From an uncultured beta proteobacterium (GTDB lineage: Bacteria; Pseudomonadota; Gammaproteobacteria; Burkholderiales; Burkholderiaceae_C): DNA of 8,437 nucleotides. The notes beneath the pieces are model-generated. The model was not told the DNA's origin. It saw nothing but the letters and a program-made list of their open reading frames with translations, and made no database searches. The stretch lies in assembly GCA_903834645.1 (NCBI GenBank), contig CAILKA010000159.1, forward strand, positions 1 to 8,437, written 5' to 3'. Both the position numbers and the translations under genes were made by a program. This document shows positions 1 through 5,989 of this stretch, one piece after another; position 1 is the first letter of the stretch, and each line of letters begins with the position of its first letter.

Positions 1-882
1 CCAGGCACGCACTTCCTTCACCCCGGCGGTGAAGTAGGTCTGCAGTCCGAGCAGATTGAAGGCGGCGCGGATCAGCCGGTTCAGACCCGGCTCGCTCTGG
101 CCCATCTCCTGCAGGAAGAGGAGCCGGTCGGCGTCTTCCATGTCGGCCAGCTCGGCCTCGGTCTTGGCGCAGATGGCCACCACCGGCGCGCCCTGGCGCG
201 CCGCGTACTCGCGCAGCCGTTCCAGGAAGGGGTTGTGCTCGAAGCCGTCCTCGGCCACGTTGCCCACGAACATCGCCGGCTTGGCCGTGATCAGGCACAG
301 CGGCTTGAGCACCACGCGCTCTTCCTTGCTGAAGTCGATGCTGCGCACGGGCTCGCCGCGGTTGAGCGCGGCGTCGCACTTCCTGAGCACGTCCACCAGG
401 CGCTGCGCTTCCTTGTCGCCGCCGGCCTTGGCCACCTTGGTGTGCCGCACCAGGGCCTTCTCCACCGTGGAGAGGTCGGCCAGGCAGAGCTCGGTCTGGA
501 TCACCTCGATGTCGGCGATCGGGTCGACCTTGCCCGCCACGTGGATCACGTTGGGATCCTCGAAGCAGCGCACCACGTTGACGATCGCGTCGGTCTCGCG
601 GATGTGGCTGAGGAACTGGTTTCCGAGGCCTTCGCCCTGGCTCGCGCCCGCCACCAGGCCCGCGATGTCGACGAACTCGACGATGGCCGGCACCACGCGC
701 TCGGGCTTGACGATGGCGGCCAGCTGCGCCAGGCGCGGGTCAGGCAGCTCGACCACGCCCACGTTGGGCTCGATCGTGCAGAAGGGGTAGTTCTCGGCGG
801 CGATGCCGGCCTTCGTGAGCGCGTTGAAGAGGGTCGACTTGCCGACGTTGGGCAGGCCGACGATGCCGCATTGGAGACTCAT
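1..882 (-). CDS. ychF: Redox-regulated ATPase YchF, partial (C-terminus off the left edge)
   Basis: Obg-family P-loop NTPase (bacterial YchF, eukaryotic OLA1), a cytoplasmic ribosome-associated ATPase linked to stress responses. The minus strand gives 294 codons from the ATG to the window edge; the family is usually about 363 residues, so most of the C-terminal TGS domain is missing. Visible: the N-terminus MSLQCGIVGLPNVGKST with the P-loop at residues 9-17, a G3-like VDIAG, and NVAE at 208-211. NVAE stands in place of the GTPase NKxD and is the family's known basis for preferring ATP over GTP. The visible end, TYFTAGVKEVRAW, is the start of the TGS region. Upstream there is only a weak AGAAAG about 9 nt before the ATG. 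The stop of the MOSC gene lies 13 nt upstream on the same strand, so co-transcription is likely. Family assignment is very secure. Confidence 0.97.
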   Translation of the reverse strand, partial: MSLQCGIVGLPNVGKSTLFNALTKAGIAAENYPFCTIEPNVGVVELPDPRLAQLAAIVKPERVVPAIVEFVDIAGLVAGASQGEGLGNQFLSHIRETDAIVNVVRCFEDPNVIHVAGKVDPIADIEVIQTELCLADLSTVEKALVRHTKVAKAGGDKEAQRLVDVLRKCDAALNRGEPVRSIDFSKEERVVLKPLCLITAKPAMFVGNVAEDGFEHNPFLERLREYAARQGAPVVAICAKTEAELADMEDADRLLFLQEMGQSEPGLNRLIRAAFNLLGLQTYFTAGVKEVRAW

Positions 883-895
883 GGAGGACGGCTTT

Positions 896-1768
896 CTAGA
901 AGGAGGCGCGCACCGAGGCGCCCACGGCCAGCGTGTGGTCCACGCCCGAGACGATGATGGCGTTCATGCCGAAGGTGAGGCCACCGTTCATGCGGGCATC
1001 CGCGCGGTAGCCCGCGAGCGTGCCCGCCACCGTCTGGCCGCGCTCGGCGGTGGCGGGGTCGACATCGGGAATCGTGCAGCGCACGCAGGGCTTGACGAGC
1101 TTGAGCACGACCGGGCCCTCGGGCGCATCGATCTCGAGCGTGTCGAGCATGTCTTCGTCGTGCGGGTGGGTCAGCCCGTCGAGCACGATGTTCGGGCGAA
1201 AGCGCGCCATCGTCACCGTCTCGTGGCCGGCCGCGGCCAGGCGCCGGTTCAGCTCGGCCATCGAGCCCGTGGAGGCCACCAGCAGCGGAAAGCCGTCGGC
1301 GAAGACCGTGGGCGCCTGGATGTCACCCGTCCAGCGCCGCTCGGCCAGGCGCACGCGGCCTTCCAGGTCGAAGCGCACCAGGCGCAGCCGGGGCTGTCCC
1401 AGGAAGTCGCTGAACCACTGCGCGGCCAGGTCACCCATGTCCCAGGCGTCCACCTCGTCATCCCACACGCGCACGCGGCAGCGCGACTCCACCCGGTCGA
1501 GCCACACGTGCAGCGCGAGCATGCCCGGGGCGCGCAGCACGATGTCGTGGTCGCGCAGCGTGGGCTGCACGAGCGCCAGGCGCGGCAGCTCACGCTGCGT
1601 GAGCATCTCGCCGTGGGCGTCCACCACCATCCACTCGCGGTCCAGGTCCAGGCCCGTCTCGATCAGCGCGCGCTCGCGCAGCTCGATGCCGGCGCAGCTC
1701 TTGATGGGGTGCAGGAACAGCTGGGAGACGGTGCAGGCAAAGCCATCCGTGGGGTGTTGCGCGGCCAT
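896..1768 (-). CDS. MOSC-domain protein, YcbX/mARC-like molybdenum-cofactor reductase family
   Basis: 290-residue protein with an N-terminal MOSC beta-barrel domain (about 10-125) followed by a MOSC domain (about 135-290). Seen: HPIKSC near residue 20, DREWMVVD near 43, a segment rich in F/ADGFPLLVAS near 156, RFRPNIVL near 189, and KPCVRC with Cys228 and Cys231 followed by VDP. In the mARC/YcbX family the second cysteine of this motif ligates molybdenum, and members reduce N-hydroxylated compounds; here the substrate is unknown. No C-terminal ferredoxin domain is present (E. coli YcbX has one), so a separate electron donor would be needed. The start at 1768 (MAAQHPTDG) was chosen because the 28 residues gained from the upstream ATG at 1852 are Arg/Gly/His-rich and unlike the family. 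No Shine-Dalgarno is visible before it. A CACAAT hexamer (minus strand, 1780-1775) ends 6 nt before this ATG, but I see no -35 to go with it. Stop TAG at 896-898. Confidence 0.9.
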   Translation of the reverse strand: MAAQHPTDGFACTVSQLFLHPIKSCAGIELRERALIETGLDLDREWMVVDAHGEMLTQRELPRLALVQPTLRDHDIVLRAPGMLALHVWLDRVESRCRVRVWDDEVDAWDMGDLAAQWFSDFLGQPRLRLVRFDLEGRVRLAERRWTGDIQAPTVFADGFPLLVASTGSMAELNRRLAAAGHETVTMARFRPNIVLDGLTHPHDEDMLDTLEIDAPEGPVVLKLVKPCVRCTIPDVDPATAERGQTVAGTLAGYRADARMNGGLTFGMNAIIVSGVDHTLAVGASVRASF

Positions 1769-1847
1769 GCGCCCATTGTGCCCGTGCCGACCACCCCGGA
1801 GCATCGCGGGCCTGGGCTTCGGGCAGCGGTGTCGAGCAGGAATGTCG

Positions 1848-1894
1848 GGCAAGATTTGCCGGGCCCGGGGGGCCTTCTACAATCCCGGCAAGAT
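1848..1894 (+). repeat. Inverted and direct GGCAA/TTGCC repeats across the ubiH promoter
   Basis: TTGCCGGG (1856-1863) and CCCGGCAA (1884-1891) are perfect 8-bp inverted arms separated by 20 nt. One covers the -35 hexamer, the other the expected transcription start. A further GGCAA at 1848-1852 forms a second dyad with TTGCC (1856-1860, 3-nt spacer). GGCAAGAT occurs as an exact direct repeat at 1848-1855 and 1887-1894. This could be an operator array. GC-rich sequence makes short dyads common by chance, so function is inference. Confidence 0.45.
1856..1883 (+). promoter_or_regulatory. Probable sigma70 promoter of the ubiH-family gene
   Basis: TTGCCG (1856-1861), a 16-nt spacer and TACAAT (1878-1883) make a reasonable sigma70 pair in a very GC-rich setting. 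The spacer holds the perfect palindrome CCGGGCCCGG (1859-1868). The expected transcription start, about 7 nt after the -10, falls at roughly 1889-1891, only 2-4 nt before the ATG at 1893. The transcript would be leaderless or nearly so. Start-site position is inferred, not shown. Confidence 0.6.
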
Positions 1895-3008
1895 GGCCAG
1901 CCGATTCGACGTCTGCATCCGCGGCGGCGGCGCCGTAGGAATGAGCCTGGCCCTCGCGCTGTCGCGCCAGGGATTGGCTGTTGCGTGGCAGGCCCTGCCC
2001 CGGCCATCGGGCGCGCAGGATGTGCGCACCTACGCGCTCAATGCGCGTGCGGTCGAGCTGCTGACGGCGCTGAAGGTCTGGGAGGCGCTGCCGAGCGATG
2101 CGCGAACACCGGTGCACGACATGCGCATCCAGGGTGACGCGCCGGGGGCGGTGCTGCGGTTTTCCGCCTACGAGCAGTCCCTCGAGACGCTGGCCTGGAT
2201 CGTCGACGCAGCCGAGCTCGAGGCGGTGCTCGAGCGCGCCCTGGGTTTTGCCCCGCACGTCGAGCGCGTGGCCTTTGACATCCCGGTGGAAGCGGCGCTG
2301 CTGGCCGTGTGCGATGGCCGGGATTCAGCCAGCCGGGCGGCACTGGGCGTGCAGGTGGACACGCGGGCCTATGGGCACCGGGCCGTGGCGGCCCGGCTGG
2401 TGGCAGACGAGCCTCACGCCGGGCTCGCCTGGCAGTGGTTCCGCTCGCCCGACGTGCTCGCCCTGCTGCCGTTCGACCGGCCCGAGCAGGGCCGCAGCTA
2501 CGGGCTCGTGTGGTCGCTGCCCGAAGCGCTCGCGGGCGACATGCTCGCCCTGGACGACTCCGCCTTCGAGCAGTCGCTCGTCGAGGCCACCGGGGGTGCG
2601 GCCGGGGCGCTGCGCCTGGCCAGCAAGAGGTCCTCCTGGCCGTTGATGCTGACGCGCTGCGAACCCGTGTGCGGCCCCGGCTGGGCCTTGCTGGGCGATG
2701 CTGCGCACGTGGTGCACCCGCTGGCCGGCCAGGGCCTGAACCTGGGGCTGGCCGATGTCGAGGCGCTGGCCCGCGTGGTGGCGCAGCGCGAGCCCTGGCG
2801 GTCGCTGGGCGACGAGAAGCTGCTGGGCCGCTATGCCCGCGAGCGCTGGCTGCCCACGCGCGCCATGGGCGGGCTCACGGACACCCTCATGCACCTCTTT
2901 GCACACGAGGCGCCCACCGTGCGCACGCTGCGCAACGCCGGCCTGCGGGCCGTGCAAGCCGCCGGGCCGCTCAAGCGGCTCCTGACGACGCGGGCGCTGC
3001 GCTCCTGA
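1893..3008 (+). CDS. FAD-dependent ubiquinone-biosynthesis-type hydroxylase (UbiH/COQ6 family)
   Basis: 371-residue flavoprotein monooxygenase; family members use FAD, NAD(P)H and O2 to hydroxylate the ring of the ubiquinone precursor at the inner membrane. Seen: Rossmann dinucleotide motif RGGGAVG at 10-16 after a beta strand; VRTYALN near 44-50, a conserved substrate/FAD-side segment; the DG motif around CDGRDSASR (140-148); and the family signature GDAAHVVHPLAGQGLNLG at 268-285, followed by the usual D288. Slightly shorter than the typical 380-400. The start at 1893 is fixed by the FAD motif lying only 9 residues in. There is no Shine-Dalgarno, which fits the near-leaderless promoter described at 1856-1883. 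Which ring position is hydroxylated (UbiH, UbiF or UbiI role) cannot be decided from sequence, so no symbol is given. The next gene follows after 22 nt and may be co-transcribed. The MOSC gene is divergent. Confidence 0.92.
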   Translation: MASRFDVCIRGGGAVGMSLALALSRQGLAVAWQALPRPSGAQDVRTYALNARAVELLTALKVWEALPSDARTPVHDMRIQGDAPGAVLRFSAYEQSLETLAWIVDAAELEAVLERALGFAPHVERVAFDIPVEAALLAVCDGRDSASRAALGVQVDTRAYGHRAVAARLVADEPHAGLAWQWFRSPDVLALLPFDRPEQGRSYGLVWSLPEALAGDMLALDDSAFEQSLVEATGGAAGALRLASKRSSWPLMLTRCEPVCGPGWALLGDAAHVVHPLAGQGLNLGLADVEALARVVAQREPWRSLGDEKLLGRYARERWLPTRAMGGLTDTLMHLFAHEAPTVRTLRNAGLRAVQAAGPLKRLLTTRALRS

Positions 3009-3030
3009 GGCGACACGAGCCGGAGCACAC

Positions 3031-3717
3031 ATGGAGTTCCAGGAGCGACGCAAGACACCTCGGGGGGGCTCGGTCGAGCAACTCGCCACGAGCATCCGGG
3101 AGGGCATCCTGCGCGGGCGCTACGCCCAGGGTCAGCGCCTCATCGAGCGCGACCTGATCGAGCAGTCGGGCTTTGGCCGCAGCACCGTGCGCGAGGCCTT
3201 CGGTCGCCTGGCGTCCGAGGGTCTGGTCGAACTCGTGCCCAACCGCGGGGCCACGGTGCGCCGACTCTCGCGCAAGGAGCTCGTCGAGCACTTCCAGATC
3301 CGCGAGCTGCTCGAAGGGCTGGCTGCGCGGCTGGCCGCCGGCTCGGCCACCGACGCGGAGCTGCGCCGCCAGGCGCTGGAGCTGCGCACGGAGCTGCTTG
3401 CCGACCGCGACTCCGGCGGCGAGTTCCACGAGCGCGAGCTGGCGCTGCATCGAATGCTGATGACGATGGGCGCCAACGCGCAGCTCAGCCGGCTGCTCTC
3501 GCGCATGCACGTGCCGCTGTCGACGGCCCAGGTCAGCCAGTCGCTCAGCCGTGAGCAGTTCCAGCGGGCGCGACAGGCCCAGCTCGAGGTCCTGCGGGCG
3601 GTGGCCGACGGCCAGCCCGACGAGGCTGAAGCGGCCATGCGCCAGCACCTGCGCCAGATGGGGCAGTGGATGCAGGCCCAGCCCGACGCCGCCTTCGGCG
3701 CTGAGCGGGGCGGCTGA
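3031..3717 (+). CDS. GntR-family transcriptional regulator, FadR/FCD subfamily
   Basis: 228-residue regulator: winged helix-turn-helix (about 13-80) with SVEQLATSIREGILRGRY, LIERDLIEQSGFGRSTVREAFGRL and the wing GLVELVPNRGATVRRLS, then an all-helical FCD ligand-binding domain (about 84-212) beginning HFQIRELLEGLAARLAA. In FCD domains the effector pocket usually holds a metal bound by Asp, His, His, His. Aligning by eye, this protein has Glu136 (for Asp), His140, Gln184 (for the His of the usual EH..I/L..A motif) and His206, so two of the four are substituted. The effector is unknown. The start is supported by GGAG at 3022-3025, 5 nt before ATG. Its start is 22 nt after the ubiH-family stop. 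A FadR-type operator-like site lies downstream at 3837-3847, before the unrecognised gene at 3872, which suggests that gene (and perhaps dsbC) as the target. Confidence 0.93.
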   Translation: MEFQERRKTPRGGSVEQLATSIREGILRGRYAQGQRLIERDLIEQSGFGRSTVREAFGRLASEGLVELVPNRGATVRRLSRKELVEHFQIRELLEGLAARLAAGSATDAELRRQALELRTELLADRDSGGEFHERELALHRMLMTMGANAQLSRLLSRMHVPLSTAQVSQSLSREQFQRARQAQLEVLRAVADGQPDEAEAAMRQHLRQMGQWMQAQPDAAFGAERGG

Positions 3718-3724
3718 GCCGGAC

Positions 3725-3737
3725 GGGCCAGGGGCCC
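3725..3737 (+). other. Short GC hairpin after the GntR gene
   Basis: GGGCC-AGG-GGCCC (5-bp stem, 3-nt loop) begins 7 nt after the regulator's stop. There is no following T-run, so it is at best a weak or Rho-assisted stop signal. The rest of the 154-nt gap (3718-3871) holds GGACACCTGTCC (3774-3785), a CCCCGG/CCGGGG dyad (3786-3791 with 3801-3806), and the AT-rich operator-like stretch annotated separately. Confidence 0.3.
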
Positions 3738-3830
3738 ACAGGCGAGGCCCGCCACTGCGAGTCGTGAAGTACTGGACACCTGTCCCCCCGGGATCGGGTG
3801 CCGGGGCGACGCTGGCCATCAGATGTTCCG

Positions 3831-3851
3831 TCTAAATTGTCAGACATTAGA
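3831..3851 (+). promoter_or_regulatory. AT-rich operator-like dyad, FadR/VanR-type
   Basis: Within a GC-rich region this short AT-rich patch lies 21-41 nt before the ATG at 3872. Its core TTGTCAGACAT (3837-3847) matches the published FadR-subfamily consensus TNGTNNNACNA at 10 of 11 positions (only the last A is T) and includes the perfect dyad TGTC-A-GACA. Outer arms TCTAA (3831-3835) and TTAGA (3847-3851) form a second dyad, off-centre by one base. A FadR-subfamily regulator is encoded just upstream, which makes it the obvious candidate binder. A TAGAGT at 3848-3853 could be a poor -10 with no convincing -35. Site and binder are inferred. Confidence 0.5.
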
Positions 3852-3871
3852 GTCGCACTTAACGGAACGCC

Positions 3872-4822
3872 ATGCCCACCCAACTGCCCCGCCCGAACCT
3901 GTACGGGTCGAGCCCCCGGACCGCACCCGCCTTCGGCGCCCCCGATGCGGGCAGCTGCGCGGTCTTGAGCAGCGAGCATCCCTGCGACGCGACCCGGCCT
4001 GTCCTGGCCCACCTCGCGGCCGCCCTGGCCCATGACCAGATGGACGTCTCGCGCGGCTGGGCCCACTTCGAGCGGCACTGGGCGCAAGGCTGCGCGCTGC
4101 ATCGACACCTCGCGCGCAGCTACCAGGCGGCCGGCCTGCAACCCGTCTCGGCCATTCGCGACGAGGAAAGCGGCCAGTGGCACGTGGCGCAGGTGCCGCT
4201 GGACCTTCCCCTGCCGCCGGCCTCGCAGATCGTGCGGGAACTGACGAAGATCTACGAGGACCTCGACACCTACAGCTTTTCCATCCCCAAGGGCCGACGC
4301 CTGAACCGCAAGGCCAGCCTGGTGGCGTTGGCCAGCGTGACGGCGGTGCTCGACGCGGCGGAGATTGCGCCCGCGCTGATCGCGTTGCTGCGCGAACAGG
4401 GGTGGTTCGACCGCGCACTGTGGACCCGTGAGCAGGCTCCCCGCTCGCTCAACCATCTCTTCGAGTTCCTGGCGAGCGGCGGCTTTCGTCGCCTGCTGGC
4501 CCAGCAAGTCGGCGCATGCCGTGCCGCCCGGTGCTACGCGCGGATGATGGCGCGCCTGATCCCGGGGATCGGCCGCAGGCTCCTCGTGGCCGATGTGCTG
4601 TGGCTCGTGTTCGAGCAGTGGAAGGTGGCCGGGGTGGTGCCCGATGGCACCGGACTCGGGCAGTTGCGTCCTGTGCACGAGCGCATCGCCAGCCGATGGG
4701 TGCCTGGGCACGGGCCCGGCGCTCCCTACAATCCCCACCCGGGTGCTTCACTGCCGCGCAGCTTCCGCGCCATCCCGGTTCCGCTCGCGGGATCACTCCT
4801 CCACGCCACTGCCACGCCATGA
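3872..4822 (+). CDS. Hypothetical protein of unrecognised family, upstream of and overlapping dsbC
   Basis: 316 residues; I recognise no family. The first ~40 residues are Pro/Gly/Ser-rich and probably disordered. A mostly helical body follows, including VSRGWAHFERHWAQG (59-73), IVRELTKIYEDLDTY (120-134), a hydrophobic Ala/Leu-rich stretch at 149-173, and an amphipathic segment with LLVADVLWLVFEQW (237-250). Cysteines are at 29, 38, 74, 216 and 221, with no clear metal motif. No signal peptide or convincing transmembrane helix. The coding call rests on strongly GC-biased third positions through the body. The ATG follows a weak CGGAA about 5 nt upstream. The last ~40 residues are Pro-rich and less codon-biased (11 of 40 codons end in A/T, against 5 and 4 in codons 41-80 and 81-120) and contain the probable dsbC promoter. 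The stop overlaps the dsbC start as ATGA. The operator-like site upstream points to control by the neighbouring GntR protein. Real gene likely; function unknown. Confidence 0.75.
   Translation: MPTQLPRPNLYGSSPRTAPAFGAPDAGSCAVLSSEHPCDATRPVLAHLAAALAHDQMDVSRGWAHFERHWAQGCALHRHLARSYQAAGLQPVSAIRDEESGQWHVAQVPLDLPLPPASQIVRELTKIYEDLDTYSFSIPKGRRLNRKASLVALASVTAVLDAAEIAPALIALLREQGWFDRALWTREQAPRSLNHLFEFLASGGFRRLLAQQVGACRAARCYARMMARLIPGIGRRLLVADVLWLVFEQWKVAGVVPDGTGLGQLRPVHERIASRWVPGHGPGAPYNPHPGASLPRSFRAIPVPLAGSLLHATATP
4727..4732 (+). promoter_or_regulatory. Possible -10 box of an internal dsbC promoter
   Basis: TACAAT lies inside the 3' end of the preceding reading frame, 86 nt before the dsbC ATG. It sits in CTACAATCCC (4726-4735), the same 10 bases that hold the -10 of the ubiH-family gene (1877-1886). 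I find no good -35 at 16-18 nt, so it is a candidate only. It would give dsbC a roughly 80-nt leader. Confidence 0.35.
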
Positions 4823-5544
4823 AGACCTCGCCCCGCCTGCTCCCCGCCCTGGCTCTGCTGTTCGCCGCCTCGGGCGCGCTGGCAGACGAGGCCGTCATAC
4901 GCAAGGCCCTGGCCGAGCGGCTGCCGAACCTGCCCAAGATCGACGAGGTGACACGGTCTCCGCTGCCGGGGCTGTGGGAGGTGCGCATCGGCACCGAGCT
5001 GCTGTACACCGACGCGCAGGGCCAGTACCTGGTGCAAGGCGAGGTGATCGACCTGCGCTCGCGCACCAACCTCACCCAGCAGCGCATCGACAAGCTCACG
5101 GCCTTCGATTTCGACAAGCTGCCCCTGAAGGACGCGATCACCATCAAGCAGGGCAAGGGCACGCGCAAGATGGCGGTCTTTGTCGATCCGAATTGCGGCT
5201 ACTGCAAGCGCTTCGAGCGCGATGTGTCCAACCTCAAGGACGTGACCGTCTACATCTACCTCTACCCGATCCTCGGCGCGGATTCGCAGACGAAGTCGCG
5301 TGACATCTGGTGCGCCAAGGGCCCTGCGCTGGCCTGGCGCGACTGGATGCTGGCCAACAAGCTCCCCTCGTCGGCGCCGGCCAAGTGCGATTTCGCGGCC
5401 ATCGAGCGCAATGTCGAGCTCGGGCGCAAGCACCGCGTCACCGGCACACCCGCCACCGTCTTCGAGGACGATACGCGCCTGCCGGGAGCCGTCCCGGGCG
5501 AGCAGCTCGACAAGCAGCTCGTGCAGGCCGCCCGCAAGGGCTGA
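4819..5544 (+). CDS. dsbC: DsbC-type periplasmic thiol:disulfide isomerase
   Basis: 241-residue periplasmic protein that reshuffles wrong disulfide bonds in secreted proteins; in the known system it is dimeric and kept reduced by the membrane protein DsbD. Seen: a Sec signal peptide at 1-22 (Lys-Thr start, hydrophobic Leu/Ala core, likely cleavage after ALA); an N-terminal DsbC dimerisation domain (about 23-85) with LLYTDAQGQYLVQGEVIDL; and a thioredoxin-fold domain with active site CGYC at 126-129 in FVDPNCGYCKRF. Cys165 and Cys190 match the family's structural disulfide, and Thr210-Pro211 is the cis-proline loop. Length fits the family. No Shine-Dalgarno precedes the ATG; the start overlaps the upstream stop (ATGA), so translational coupling is likely. 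The DUF3429 gene begins 4 nt after the stop. Assignment is secure; DsbG is less likely given CGYC and the length. Confidence 0.95.
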   Translation: MKTSPRLLPALALLFAASGALADEAVIRKALAERLPNLPKIDEVTRSPLPGLWEVRIGTELLYTDAQGQYLVQGEVIDLRSRTNLTQQRIDKLTAFDFDKLPLKDAITIKQGKGTRKMAVFVDPNCGYCKRFERDVSNLKDVTVYIYLYPILGADSQTKSRDIWCAKGPALAWRDWMLANKLPSSAPAKCDFAAIERNVELGRKHRVTGTPATVFEDDTRLPGAVPGEQLDKQLVQAARKG

Positions 5545-5548
5545 TGCC

Positions 5549-5971
5549 ATGACGCCCCCTTCCTGGGCCCACCGGCTGGGCTATGCCGGCCTGATCCCCT
5601 TCGCCGCGGGCGCAGCGCTGGTCTGGCTCGTGCACCCCGAGGCACACCCGTATGCGGTGCTGGCGCTGGCCACCTACGCCAGCGTGATCCTGTCCTTCCT
5701 GGGCGGCATCCACTGGGGCGTGGCCTTCCGCCAGGAACAGCCCGACCCGCTTCTGTTCGCCTGGGGCGTGGTGCCCTCGCTCGTGGCGTGGGTGGCGGTG
5801 GTGATGCCCCCCGAGGCGGGGCTGGTCGTCTCCGGCGTGATGCTCGTGGTGTGCTACGCCGTGGACCGTCGTCTCTACCCGCTGCACGGGCTGGCGCGCT
5901 GGCTCACGCTGCGCTTCCGGCTGAGCGCCGTGGCCGCTGTGAGCTGCTTCCTCGGCGCCGCCGGCGCCTGA
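5549..5971 (+). CDS. DUF3429 family inner-membrane protein
   Basis: 140-residue polytopic membrane protein. Hydrophobic segments at about 11-28, 36-60, 68-86, 89-106 and 122-138 suggest five helices. Family-like features are LGYAGLIPF near the start and the conserved ATYASVILSFLGGIHWG (41-57), as in DUF3429 proteins, whose biochemical role is not established to my knowledge. The ATG at 5549 is supported by AAGGG (5536-5540) 8 nt upstream, lying inside the end of dsbC, and by the GLIPF motif appearing right after it. The 4-nt gap to dsbC implies co-transcription. The DUF3108 gene starts 18 nt downstream. Family call is by recalled motif, not search. Confidence 0.87.
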   Translation: MTPPSWAHRLGYAGLIPFAAGAALVWLVHPEAHPYAVLALATYASVILSFLGGIHWGVAFRQEQPDPLLFAWGVVPSLVAWVAVVMPPEAGLVVSGVMLVVCYAVDRRLYPLHGLARWLTLRFRLSAVAAVSCFLGAAGA

Positions 5972-5989
5972 GCCGGGGGCGGCCGCGCC

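Noticed and set aside
894..901. TTCTAGAA palindrome at the MOSC stop / ychF upstream
   Set aside because: Eight bases around a stop codon; no further structure to support a regulatory role.
1020..1892. Upstream in-frame extension of the ubiH-family gene (start at 1020)
   Set aside because: The extra 291 residues are Ser/Arg-rich antisense of the MOSC gene; the flavoprotein N-terminus is at 1893.
803..2137. 444-residue plus-strand frame antisense to the MOSC gene
   Set aside because: It runs across ychF start, MOSC gene, the divergent promoter and into ubiH in the wrong frame; composition is typical of a shadow frame.
3725..3737. Strong intrinsic terminator after the GntR gene
   Set aside because: 5-bp stem without a T-run; kept only as a low-confidence hairpin.
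3774..3785. GGACACCTGTCC palindrome as an insertion-sequence end or attachment site
   Set aside because: No transposase, no matching second end and no target duplication in the window; a 5-bp arm dyad is weak alone.
3545..4738. 397-residue open frame on the minus strand across the GntR end, the gap and the unknown gene
   Set aside because: It spans an intergenic region, reads Gly/Arg/His-rich without any family motif, and is antisense to genes with better codon bias. Long antisense frames are expected at this G+C.
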